From assembly GCF_900176635.1 (NCBI RefSeq), contig NZ_FXLN01000004.1, positions 948,230 through 1,012,229 on the forward strand: a stretch of DNA of 64,000 nucleotides, given 5' to 3'. The notes below the pieces were generated by a model. The model searched no databases. It saw only the letters and a list, made by a program, of their open reading frames with translations, and had not been told where the DNA came from. Each line of letters begins with the position of its first letter. The first letter of the stretch is position 1. This DNA comes from Clostridium merdae (GTDB taxonomy: Bacteria; Bacillota; Clostridia; Oscillospirales; Acutalibacteraceae). Below, in pieces: positions 17,070-24,979 of this stretch. The position numbers were made by a program, and so were the translations under genes.

Positions 17070-18043
17070 ATCACTTTTCTCCTTATTTAAGATTCTCAGC
17101 CTACATTAAGGCTGGATGGGTTACAAAGTGCCAGATTGATATAAGGGCAACCTTGTTCCACAGCCGCCGCATTTTAAGGTAACACATTAGCGTGCGAAAC
17201 CAAAAAAGTGAAAAGAGGATCGCGACACCTTTGAGCCGCGATATTAAAGACTCTTCTTTTTACTTTTCTGTATTATACAACTATTTTGTCGAAAAATCAT
17301 CTAAAAAATCAAAAAAAGTAAAATATTTTTTAGTTTATTATCAATTTAGCGCTTATAAAACTACAAATTAATTTACAAAAATACAAGTTCACTTCTATTA
17401 ACAAGTTGTATTAGCGCATAATTATGCAGTTCCATTTTCTGTTTCTCTTATCATTTAATTTAACAAATATCGCTATTTTATCAAGTTTCACTATTCTTTA
17501 ATAACTTAAAAATTTAAAAATGATGTATAAAAATCTATTCTTTGTTATCTTGAAAAATTGCTTTTGATTTTTATATAAAGAGTGCTTTACTAATTTTAAG
17601 AAATATTTAAAGTATATTCCGAATATATACTCTTTTATATTCGGATGAAAGTTATTCTATGAATAAGGAAGTATAAATTTCTTATAAGCTTATATCGTGA
17701 AAAAAAGATGTTTTTGAATTTCATATTATTAAAACTTTCAAAAATAGATTATTTTTATTGTTTTTTCATTACAAAATAGATAGAAATAAAATTAACAATA
17801 GTGAATCATTTTAGTTTAATTCTCTAAATATCGACCTCACTCCTCTGTTGCGTACTCGTTTTGTCGTTGTTTTATGTCATTTTTAATCAACAGCTTTGAA
17901 AAACCAATTTGACATTTTTTATTTACAAGAGTATGATAACAAAAACCACAAATGCAGGATTTAACATTTGAAATTTCAAAATCCACTCTCAACGATTACC
18001 CAAGAGTGTTTCGGCACTTTTTCATACAGGAGGGAAATGAACG
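17070..18043. other. A/T-rich divergent intergenic region
   Basis: A 974-bp gap between the divergent dehydratase and ABC-transporter units. It is very A/T-rich, with no open frame or RNA recognised. Near 17619-17644 a dyad, CCGAATATA and TATATTCGG separated by 8 bases, could be a regulator site. A second weak dyad with CGCG arms lies at about 17220-17245. Its length is unusual for this compact window and it may hold control sites for both units. Confidence 0.5.
17909..17937 (+). promoter_or_regulatory. Promoter of the second amino-acid transporter operon
   Basis: TTGACA at 17909-17914, 17-bp spacer, TATGAT at 17932-17937, giving a leader of about 100 nt before the ATPase gene. Confidence 0.75.
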
Positions 18044-18766
18044 ATGATAAAGCTAAACCATGTTTATAAAAGCTTTGGCGACTTGGATGTGCTGAAGGAT
18101 ATAAACCTAACCGTAGAAGAAGGCGAAAAGCTTGTTATTATTGGGCCCTCTGGCTCCGGTAAAAGCACAATGGTACGCTGCATGAACTTTTTAGAGGAAC
18201 CAACCTCCGGCGAGGTATTTATTGATGGTGAAGAGCTCAACGCAAAGAGCAAAAACGACATTGTTCGCAAAAACATTGCAATGGTTTTCCAGCAATTCAA
18301 TCTTTACCCGCACATGACCGTTCTGCAAAACGTAACCTTAGCGCCTATTAAATTGCAGCACATGAGCAAAGAGGAAGCCGAAAAGAGCGCTTATGAATAT
18401 TTGGACGTGGTAGGTCTGCGAGATAAAGCGCACGTTTACCCCACCACCTTAAGCGGCGGTCAACAGCAAAGGGTTGCTATTGCACGCGCTTTGGCTACCA
18501 AGCAGAAAATCATTTTATTTGATGAACCTACCAGCGCGCTCGACCCCGAAACTGTGCAAGAGGTTTTAGATGTAATGATTGAGCTCTCTCGCATTAACAT
18601 TACGATGGTGGTTGTTACTCACGAGATGGGCTTTGCCCGACAGGTAGCAGACCGGATTATCTTTATGGACCATGGTGTTATTCTGGAGGAGGGGAAGCCG
18701 GAGCATTTCTTCGAGAACCCCACAAACGAAAGAACCAAGGCTTTTTTAAGCAAAATTTTAAAATAG
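18044..18766 (+). CDS. Amino-acid ABC transporter ATP-binding protein
   Basis: A 240-residue GlnQ-type ATPase: Walker A GPSGSGKST, Q-loop AMVFQQFNLYPH, signature LSGGQQQRV, Walker B IILFDEP, switch VVVTHEMGFA. It starts at ATG nine bases after AGGAGGG. First of four genes (ATPase, binding protein, two permeases) reading away from the aconitase-X unit. Confidence 0.92.
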   Translation: MIKLNHVYKSFGDLDVLKDINLTVEEGEKLVIIGPSGSGKSTMVRCMNFLEEPTSGEVFIDGEELNAKSKNDIVRKNIAMVFQQFNLYPHMTVLQNVTLAPIKLQHMSKEEAEKSAYEYLDVVGLRDKAHVYPTTLSGGQQQRVAIARALATKQKIILFDEPTSALDPETVQEVLDVMIELSRINITMVVVTHEMGFARQVADRIIFMDHGVILEEGKPEHFFENPTNERTKAFLSKILK

Positions 18767-18837
18767 CTTTTATTTTAATTTCTTCCCGTTCTTTATAGAA
18801 GGGGTATTAATACAACAGAAATAAAGGAGAGATTCAC

Positions 18838-19683
18838 ATGACAACACTAAAAAAAGCGTGTGCGGCAATTATGGCGGTATCTATGCTGGCGATGACAACC
18901 GCATGTGCGGGCTCTGCTCCGGCTTCTAGCAGCAAGGCAGAAGGCAGCGGCACTGCGGCTTCTGGCACTACTGCCACTCCTACATTAGATAAAATTAAAT
19001 CCGCAGGTGTATTGAAGGTCGGCGTAAAGGTAGACGTTCCAAACTTTGGCCTTAAAAATACAAAGACTGGCGAAATCGAGGGTTTTGAAATCGACCTGGC
19101 AAAAGCCCTTGCCAAAGACCTTCTCGGCGATGAGACGAAAGTAAACACACAAGGGGTTACCGCCAAAACACGCGGCCCGCTACTCGACAACGGCGAAGTC
19201 GATTTGGTAATCGCAACCTTTACCATTACAGATGAGCGTAAAAAGGTCTACAACTTCTCGGATCCCTATTTTTCGGATGCTGTAAAGCTAATGGTGAAAA
19301 AAGACTCCGGTATCACTGGCCTCAAGGATTTGGTCGGTAAGACCATTGGAGTTGCTCAAAGCTCAACCAGCATGAAAGCCATTCAGGCTGCGGCTGAAAC
19401 GGATAAATTGAACGTGAAGTTTGATGAATATGCGACCTACCCCGAAATAAAGGCCGCATTGGATTCCGGCCGGGTACAGTGCTTTGCGGTTGACGGCTCT
19501 ATTTTAAGCGGATATGTAGATGACACCACCACGATTTTAGGCGAAAAATACGCACCCCAGCAGTATGGTGTTGCCAGCAAGCTCGACAACAAAGACCTTG
19601 CCGAATACGTAAATGCACAAATCAGCAAGCTGAAATCCAGCGGAGAGCTGGATAAGATGATTGCCAAATGGCACCTGAGTTAA
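18838..19683 (+). CDS. Amino-acid-binding lipoprotein, family 3
   Basis: A 281-residue secreted lipoprotein with lipobox TTAC ahead of AGSAP and a Ser/Ala/Thr linker. The mature protein has the family-3 pattern VLKVGVKVDVPNFG, GEIEGFEIDLAKALAKDLLG, the loop EVDLVIATFTITDERKKVYNFSDPYF and IAKWHLS at the end. The Thr-x-Thr-x-x-Arg stretch (TITDERK) is the usual alpha-amino-acid anchor, so a glutamate, glutamine or related ligand is likely. Translated from its own AAAGGAGAG site between the ATPase and permease genes. Confidence 0.88.
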   Translation: MTTLKKACAAIMAVSMLAMTTACAGSAPASSSKAEGSGTAASGTTATPTLDKIKSAGVLKVGVKVDVPNFGLKNTKTGEIEGFEIDLAKALAKDLLGDETKVNTQGVTAKTRGPLLDNGEVDLVIATFTITDERKKVYNFSDPYFSDAVKLMVKKDSGITGLKDLVGKTIGVAQSSTSMKAIQAAAETDKLNVKFDEYATYPEIKAALDSGRVQCFAVDGSILSGYVDDTTTILGEKYAPQQYGVASKLDNKDLAEYVNAQISKLKSSGELDKMIAKWHLS

Positions 19684-19755
19684 CCTTAGTGAAAAAGCAA
19701 TAACGAGGGAAGAAAGTTCCCTCAGACTCATCTTTTAGAAAGGCAGGGATAAGGG

Positions 19756-20511
19756 ATGAACAACTCACCTTTTTCTTTGGATAAATGGGGAAGGTTATTT
19801 CTCGACTGGCAAACGTTTGCGGAAGGTTTTTTAACCACGCTGCTCATTGCAACACTTGCATTGGCACTTGCCTTGCTTTTCGGGATTGTCTTTGGAATAT
19901 TCTCTTCCTCGCACCATCGCGGCCTGAAAGGAATCAGCCGTGTATATGTAGAATTCATTCAGAACATTCCCTTGGTGATTCAGGTGTTCTTTTTGTACAA
20001 CGGTCTTCCGCTCGTTGGTGTGATGCTCGATAAATTTACAATCGGCGTGCTTGGAATCGGTGTTTACACCGGTGCGTATATCAGCGAAGTAGTTCGAACC
20101 GGGATTCAGTCGATACCGGCAGGACAAATGGAGGCAGCAAAAAGCCAAGGCTTTACCCATGTGCAGGCAATGCGGTTTATTATTTTGCCGCAAACCGTAA
20201 AGATTGTACTGCCACCACTCACAAACCAAGCCGTAAACCTGATTAAGAACACCTCTGTGCTCGCTATGATTGCCGGTGGCGACCTGATGTACCGTGCAGA
20301 TTCTTGGGCAAGCAGCCAACTACTTTACGGCCCAGCCTACGCTATTACGGGACTATTATACTTTGCTCTTTGCTTCCCGCTTGCTACTTGGGCGCGCAAT
20401 TACGAGCAGAAGCTCAAGAGCCACGATATTCAGGCGACCGCACTACCCGCAAAAAGTAAGAAGGTATTTTGGGGCAGCCTGCCGGAGCTCTCGAAGAAAG
20501 GAGCAGCGTAA
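19756..20511 (+). CDS. Amino-acid ABC transporter permease
   Basis: A 251-residue HisM-type permease with five hydrophobic helices and an EAA loop (GQMEAAKSQGFTHVQAMRFI then ILPQTVKIV). Its last codon overlaps the start of the next permease (TAATG), indicating coupled synthesis of a permease pair. The C-terminal tail is cytoplasmic and polar. Confidence 0.88.
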   Translation: MNNSPFSLDKWGRLFLDWQTFAEGFLTTLLIATLALALALLFGIVFGIFSSSHHRGLKGISRVYVEFIQNIPLVIQVFFLYNGLPLVGVMLDKFTIGVLGIGVYTGAYISEVVRTGIQSIPAGQMEAAKSQGFTHVQAMRFIILPQTVKIVLPPLTNQAVNLIKNTSVLAMIAGGDLMYRADSWASSQLLYGPAYAITGLLYFALCFPLATWARNYEQKLKSHDIQATALPAKSKKVFWGSLPELSKKGAA

Positions 20512-21185
20512 TGGAAATATTAAGTACCATTTTTTCTAAGGACAATGTTCTATTTCTGCTAAGCGGAATGGGAACCACTGTTTTTATTGCAACCACCACC
20601 ATAGCCATTGCGCTGTTCTTCGGCACCATTCTGGGGCTGATTCGTAACTATGACCGAGGTATTTTCGGCAAGCTCTCCGCGGTTTATATTGAAACCTTTC
20701 GCAACACACCGCTGATTCTTTGGATATTGGCCATCCGCTTTCTAGTTCCTATCCCCGCTCTTTACTCCGGTATTCTCTCTATGTCTATCTTTACAACGGC
20801 GATAATGGCTGAAGTTGTGCGTGGAGGACTGAATTCCATTGAAAAAGGGCAGTTCGAAGCGGCATATTCACAGGGCTTTGGCTTCTTCCAAACACTTTGG
20901 TTTATTATTATTCCACAGTGCTTTAAGAACATTGTGCCCTCTCTGCTCTCGCAGATGATTACCACCGTAAAGGATACTTCCTTTTTATGGGCGGTCGCAA
21001 TTGAGGAGTTCACTGGCAAGGGTATGATCTTAATGGGTCGGTTCGCTTCCTCAACGCAGGTGTTTATTTTATTCGCTTTCATGGCCGGCATGTATTTCAT
21101 CATTAATTTTACTCTCTCCACCATTGTTCGCAGGCAAAACACAAAGGGGCAAATTGTGAAAGCACCTGTTTTGGTGGAAGCATAA
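20511..21185 (+). CDS. Amino-acid ABC transporter permease
   Basis: A 224-residue HisM-type permease with EAA loop GQFEAAYSQGFGFFQTLWFI then IIPQCFKNI. The start at 20511 follows AAAGGAG and overlaps the previous stop codon; a longer in-frame reading from 20469 lies inside the upstream gene and is rejected. Last gene of the transporter operon. Confidence 0.88.
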   Translation: MEILSTIFSKDNVLFLLSGMGTTVFIATTTIAIALFFGTILGLIRNYDRGIFGKLSAVYIETFRNTPLILWILAIRFLVPIPALYSGILSMSIFTTAIMAEVVRGGLNSIEKGQFEAAYSQGFGFFQTLWFIIIPQCFKNIVPSLLSQMITTVKDTSFLWAVAIEEFTGKGMILMGRFASSTQVFILFAFMAGMYFIINFTLSTIVRRQNTKGQIVKAPVLVEA

Positions 21186-21250
21186 GTATTGGTGTGTATG
21201 GGCGGCCAATGAATACAATCTACCTACTTTTTTATTCCACTCTTTTTCTT

Positions 21251-21299
21251 GCAAAAGACCTCAGACATGGGATTTAACCCGTGCCTGAGGTCTTTTTGC
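21251..21299 (+). terminator. Terminator of the transporter operon
   Basis: GCAAAAGACCTCAG (21251-21264) pairs with CTGAGGTCTTTTTGC (21285-21299) with a second inner stem; the T-run is within the right arm. It can also serve the convergent coat gene. Confidence 0.85.
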
Positions 21300-21312
21300 A
21301 GTTAGCAAGGAA

Positions 21313-21609
21313 TCAGCCGTTCTGATTCATATTTTGAAATTTTTGCTTTGCTTGGTCAATCTTCTGCTGCTCTGCTGCTGGAGTGGGATACCAACCGCGC
21401 TTGTGTAGCTCATCAAAAATCTGCGCTTGAAGCTGGTGCTCTTCATTGAGGATATTCATGAACTCATTACGCACATTCGGAGTTGCGCACTCATTGGTAA
21501 ACGTATTATAGGTACTGGTAATCGCTTTTTGCGAAGACAGTACGTCTTGAAGAACCTCTTTATCCTGCATGCAGGATTGCGTTTGATTCTGGCTTTGATT
21601 CTGATCCAT
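21313..21609 (-). CDS. CotF-type spore coat protein
   Basis: A 98-residue Gln/Asn-rich helical protein with the coat-F domain: MQDKEVLQDVLSSQKAITSTYNTF, CATPNVRNEFMNILNEEHQLQAQIFDELHKRGWY. This four-helix ferritin-like arrangement is found in spore coat proteins of Bacilli and Clostridia. The second ATG is chosen for proper distance from AAAGGAG. It follows a second small helical protein, so the pair likely forms one sporulation operon. Supports an endospore-forming host. Confidence 0.82.
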   Translation of the reverse strand: MDQNQSQNQTQSCMQDKEVLQDVLSSQKAITSTYNTFTNECATPNVRNEFMNILNEEHQLQAQIFDELHKRGWYPTPAAEQQKIDQAKQKFQNMNQNG

Positions 21610-21623
21610 TTTCATTTCTCCTT

Positions 21624-21809
21624 TTAACTTAAAAATCCGAGAAGCTTATCGTAATGCTGCTGATGCTTGCAGGCCAAATCGTTGTACTGCTGCTTGAGCT
21701 GTGGGTCTGTGCAGCCCTTTGAATAAGCCTTCAGTTTTGTAATTAAAAGTTTTTCTCCGCTAAGCTGGTCTTCAATTGCAGAAAGCTCCTTTGTGGTTAA
21801 TGATGCCAT
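21624..21809 (-). CDS. Small coat-associated helical protein
   Basis: A 61-residue protein with heptad-like helices (TTKELSAIEDQLSGEKLLITKLKAY, then DPQLKQQYNDLACKHQQHYDKLL). The pattern resembles half of a coat-F-type four-helix bundle and such tiny proteins often sit before cotF in Clostridia. It has a strong AAAGGAGG ribosome site and ends 14 bp before the CotF-type gene. A structural partner in the spore coat is inferred. Confidence 0.65.
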   Translation of the reverse strand: MASLTTKELSAIEDQLSGEKLLITKLKAYSKGCTDPQLKQQYNDLACKHQQHYDKLLGFLS

Positions 21810-21898
21810 TTTCTTTACCTCCTTTTATTCGCTTTATTTTCCTTATTCTTTGCGTAATTGGTAAAGAATATTCTTCAGGTTGATGTTTTCAGGCATTT

Positions 21899-22270
21899 CT
21901 ATGTAGCCTGCCTGACCTCTGCTTCAGGTTCTAAGCCAAAGCTGATAGACAACGCCTGATCAATCAGCGACATTGACCCATGGTCTAGCCGCCCCATACG
22001 TTCCTTTAATCTGTGTTTATCTATGGTGCGGATTTGTTCGAGAAGCACAATGGAATCCCTCGCTAATCCTGTGGTTTCTGCATCCAACATAATGTGTGTC
22101 GGCAATTTGGCCTTTGCCCTTTGGCTGGTTATGGCTGCTGCAATTACGGTGGGGCTGAATCGGTTACCGACATCATTCTGAACAATCAGTACCGGCCTTA
22201 CCCCGCCTTGTTCAGACCCGATTACTGGGCTGAGATCAGCATAATAAATTTCGCCTCTTCTGACATTCAC
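21899..22270 (-). CDS. mazF: MazF/EndoA-type mRNA endoribonuclease toxin
   Basis: A 123-residue PemK/MazF protein beginning VRRGEIYYADLSPVIGSEQGGVRPVLIVQNDVGNRFS (motifs RGEIYYADL and GGVRPVLIVQND), with the TSQ strand (AAITSQRAK) and the IRTIDKHRL end segment. These proteins cut single-stranded mRNA at short sites. The GTG at 22270 gives the family-typical N-terminus and good spacing from CGGAG; GTG at 22279 is the alternative. No MazE-like antitoxin frame is seen directly upstream, where it normally lies. Confidence 0.88.
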   Translation of the reverse strand: MNVRRGEIYYADLSPVIGSEQGGVRPVLIVQNDVGNRFSPTVIAAAITSQRAKAKLPTHIMLDAETTGLARDSIVLLEQIRTIDKHRLKERMGRLDHGSMSLIDQALSISFGLEPEAEVRQAT

Positions 22271-22787
22271 GTTTTTCACGCTCCGAATAATTTAATGTTT
22301 GGGCCCAATCCTATTTTTGCCTCTTATAAAAACTTTCATACAATATTTAAAATATTTTTCTTTTTAATCTCTTTTTAAGGGTTGCGCCTCTCTACATAAT
22401 ATTAGCTTACCCTACAATTGACAGTGAGATTCGAAAAGAGTATTCGTAACAAAAATACGCCAACTAGCATAGTATCGGTTTTTTCATTAATTGCGGGTAG
22501 CTTTGTAAATCTTATTCAGCAAAAGCCGCTGTAAGTAAAAAATACGCACTATCCGCACAAACGCTCACTTGAACGTGCCCATAAAAAAAATCGTACCCTC
22601 TACAGCAGCCCGTACACTTGCAACAATGAGGCCAGAGGCATTCCTTTAAGCATTATAAAAGTGACGAAAACGAAAAAGCATAGAAGGAGAATGCATTTTT
22701 GCATTCTCCTTCTATGCTTTTTCAGTAAGAAAAGTATTCGTAAAGGCGTATTACCACTTACTAATTTAATTAAGAATACTGGATTTG
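22271..22787. other. Gene-free region upstream of mazF
   Basis: About 515 bp without a convincing gene. No antitoxin-like reading frame or RNA family was recognised. The only clear structure is the 24-bp stem terminator at 22672-22723. Confidence 0.5.
22672..22723. terminator. Strong bidirectional terminator
   Basis: A perfect 24-bp stem with a TTTT loop (22672-22695 and 22700-22723), bounded by A and T runs on each strand. It follows the DUF1304 gene (minus strand). Confidence 0.85.
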
Positions 22788-23153
22788 CTATTTAAAAATC
22801 CAAAGAACTACCATCGCAATAATAGCAGGAAGAGCCTGCTTATAAAAAATAGATTTATTGGATGTAAAAGCTCCAAAAACTCCTGCAACAATAACGCACC
22901 CTAAGAAAAAGGAAGCAATGTAAGCATTCCACGGTGCTGTTTTGATGAGCAACGACCAAATTAACCCCGCAGCCAAAAATGCATTGTATATTCCTTGATT
23001 AGCCGCCATTTCTTTTGTACTGTATATAAAATCAACACTAAGGTGCGGGAACATTTTTGGCCCTTTGCTCGTCCATGCAAAAATTTCGACCCACACAATA
23101 AAAAGCAGTTCTAACACAATGAGACCAAGAAAAATCATACTAATCAGTTGCAT
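22788..23153 (-). CDS. DUF1304 small membrane protein
   Basis: A 121-residue protein with four predicted membrane helices. The first helix carries acidic residues (IVLELLFIVWVEIFAW) and MAANQGIYNAFLAAGL, PWNAYIASFFLGCVIVAGVFGA follow, as in DUF1304 proteins. Function of the family is unknown. It is last gene of a MarR, oxidoreductase, DUF1304 unit, three bases from the preceding stop, so it may share the stress signal sensed by the MarR protein. Confidence 0.75.
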   Translation of the reverse strand: MQLISMIFLGLIVLELLFIVWVEIFAWTSKGPKMFPHLSVDFIYSTKEMAANQGIYNAFLAAGLIWSLLIKTAPWNAYIASFFLGCVIVAGVFGAFTSNKSIFYKQALPAIIAMVVLWIFK

Positions 23154-23156
23154 TAC

Positions 23157-23696
23157 TCACACACTTTCTTTCAAACTTACTGCAAAATCTCGAACCTTTT
23201 GCAAATCAGGTGAGTTCTGTATACTCCCCTTTTCTGTCATATTCGGTGCTTTTATAATCCCTTTTATCTCCCATTTTAAGTAAGAGCTAATCGCCTTTAG
23301 CTGAGCTTCAGCGGCTGCATACACATTGTCTGCTCCAGAATTCAGCAGCATGGCGATAGATTGAATATGAAAGCCTTTCCTCCCGAAAGCATACATACGG
23401 TCTATAAAACACTTCGTCTGAGCTGAAATATCAAACCAATAGATAGGAGATGCCAAGACCAGCATATCGGCTGTATCCAAATCCTTTAAAATGCTATTCA
23501 TATCATCCTTTTGCACGCACTCACCATCATGAGTAAAACAATATTGACAGGCAATACAAGGGGCAACCTTTAATTGGCTCAGATTTTTTATGATTACTGT
23601 GTGGCCTGCCGTTCTTGCAGCTTGTGCAAACACATCTGCCATAATTTCTGTATTTCCACCTTTTCGCGGACTTCCAGTAATAACCAAAATATTCAT
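23157..23696 (-). CDS. Flavodoxin-family NAD(P)H-dependent oxidoreductase
   Basis: A 179-residue FMN reductase-like protein: ILVITGSPRKGGNTEIMADVF is the phosphate loop, APCIACQYCFTHDGECVQKDDM is a four-cysteine stretch of the iron-sulfur flavoprotein type, and ASPIYWFDISAQTKCFIDR contacts the flavin. Placed between a MarR regulator and DUF1304, a setting usual for quinone or xenobiotic reductases under MarR control. Confidence 0.83.
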   Translation of the reverse strand: MNILVITGSPRKGGNTEIMADVFAQAARTAGHTVIIKNLSQLKVAPCIACQYCFTHDGECVQKDDMNSILKDLDTADMLVLASPIYWFDISAQTKCFIDRMYAFGRKGFHIQSIAMLLNSGADNVYAAAEAQLKAISSYLKWEIKGIIKAPNMTEKGSIQNSPDLQKVRDFAVSLKESV

Positions 23697-23765
23697 AAAA
23701 AATCCCCTTCATCTATACTTAAGTCTAAATACTATTTAACGTATTGATATCAAGCAATCTCAGGT

Positions 23766-24221
23766 TTAATTTTTTTCACCCGTTAGCTTTCTCAAAAGTT
23801 TGTCATTCATCTCTAAATAATACAAGCTTTCTTCTTCCGTTAGTACACCTTGATAGCCGTTTTGAAGTTGGCTCCAAGAATAAACAATTTGCTCTTGCTG
23901 CTGTAACCCCTCTTCTGTTGCCAGCAAGCAAACATTTTTCCCTTCCGAATGCTTTTTCACATAACCCTTTCGCTCTAATTTATCTACCAAACGGGTTATC
24001 GTAGAGGGCGTTAGATGAAGCAGCTCCCCTACCTCTTTTTGCTGTACTTCCCTCTTTAAATTAATAATATAGAGCAAAACGGCATGGCTAGGGGACAGCC
24101 CGGTTTTACTAAAGGCTTCATCTGCAAGCCTGCCTAGCTCACGCGCCAACTTTGTAGTAGAAAAAAATAAGCAGCCATAGAGCTTGCTATCCGAACAATT
24201 TGAAAGTAGATTATTATCCAT
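23766..24221 (-). CDS. MarR-family transcriptional regulator
   Basis: A 151-residue winged-helix regulator. The DNA-binding part is VQQKEVGELLHLTPSTITRLVDKLERKGYVKKHSEGKNVCLLATEEG. The N-terminal and C-terminal helices form the dimer interface; cysteines near residues 9 and 16 (NCSDSKLYGC) could sense redox state, though this is speculation. A dyad overlaps its own -10 box, so it is likely autoregulated and controls the reductase and DUF1304 genes downstream. Confidence 0.87.
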   Translation of the reverse strand: MDNNLLSNCSDSKLYGCLFFSTTKLARELGRLADEAFSKTGLSPSHAVLLYIINLKREVQQKEVGELLHLTPSTITRLVDKLERKGYVKKHSEGKNVCLLATEEGLQQQEQIVYSWSQLQNGYQGVLTEEESLYYLEMNDKLLRKLTGEKN

Positions 24222-24232
24222 ACCAACACCTC

Positions 24233-24274
24233 ATTTGCATGTACAAATATAACAATAAAATCTTTGTTTGTCAA
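24233..24274 (-). promoter_or_regulatory. marR promoter with overlapping operator
   Basis: On the minus strand TTGACA (24274-24269), a 17-bp spacer and TATATT (24251-24246) form a strong promoter. The dyad ATTTGCATGTACAAAT (24233-24248) overlaps the -10 box, the usual place for a MarR operator. Confidence 0.65.
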
Positions 24275-24330
24275 TGTCTCTGTTCAAACGTCCCTAGTTA
24301 AAACTATAAAGATTGAAGTTCATAAAAACA

Positions 24331-24373
24331 CCCTATATGTTAGGCTATCAATCACACAGCCTAACATATAGGG
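24331..24373 (-). terminator. Terminator of the acpS-nnr-lipoprotein unit
   Basis: A 16-bp perfect stem (24331-24346 with 24358-24373) followed on the minus strand by TGTTTTTA. Confidence 0.75.
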
Positions 24374-24450
24374 TAGCAAACCAGGTGCTATCTTATTCCT
24401 ACTTCTATTTAAAGAAATAGGCACAACCGTTTTTGCACAGAGCGGTACTA

Positions 24451-24969
24451 TTATTTCTCGGTAATTGGTTCAAACACCACCAGCAGTTCTTCTTCTGGAA
24501 TAGCCAATTGCTTGATTCGCCCAGTACGGCGATCCGCTGTAAGTGTGAAATTGTTTTTTTCGCCACTGCCAAAAAATAGCCCATCACCGGAGGTTGTTAA
24601 CGCGCCATCCACCGAAGCGGCATCCAAAGATTTAAGAATCATCGGTATCATTCCCGTCTGCGGGAGCATGAGATTATCCTGTGCCACTGTTAACCCCTGG
24701 TAGCTAACGGAAAGGATTTTATGATCCCACACCCATGTCATGCCCTCAAGCTCCTGCGGTTCTAACAGCGTAAGCTGTGCGCCCTGCCCAGCGGTATATT
24801 GCAGTTTGCAAATGTATTGACTCTTCCCTACGGAAACATTGGCTTTCGACTCAAAGGTCATTACCGGATTTACCACGGGTTGTGTGAGTGACGGGGAACA
24901 CCCCGCCGCCAAAACTGCCAAACAAATGAGGCAAAACAGAATAACAAGAAGACGGGTCGGTTTGCGCAT
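24451..24969 (-). CDS. Hypothetical lipoprotein
   Basis: A 172-residue predicted lipoprotein: MRKPTRLLVILFCLICLAVL then AAGC gives a signal peptide with lipobox. The mature part has alternating strands (TFESKANVSVGKSQYICKLQY, ILSVSYQGLTVA, GLFFGSGEKNNFTLTADRRTG), which suggests a small outer-surface beta domain like those linked to germination or sporulation lipoproteins. No family could be named. Its start is 10 bases from the nnr stop codon, so it is in the same operon as acpS and nnr. Confidence 0.6.
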   Translation of the reverse strand: MRKPTRLLVILFCLICLAVLAAGCSPSLTQPVVNPVMTFESKANVSVGKSQYICKLQYTAGQGAQLTLLEPQELEGMTWVWDHKILSVSYQGLTVAQDNLMLPQTGMIPMILKSLDAASVDGALTTSGDGLFFGSGEKNNFTLTADRRTGRIKQLAIPEEELLVVFEPITEK

Positions 24970-24979
24970 GAAATCACCC

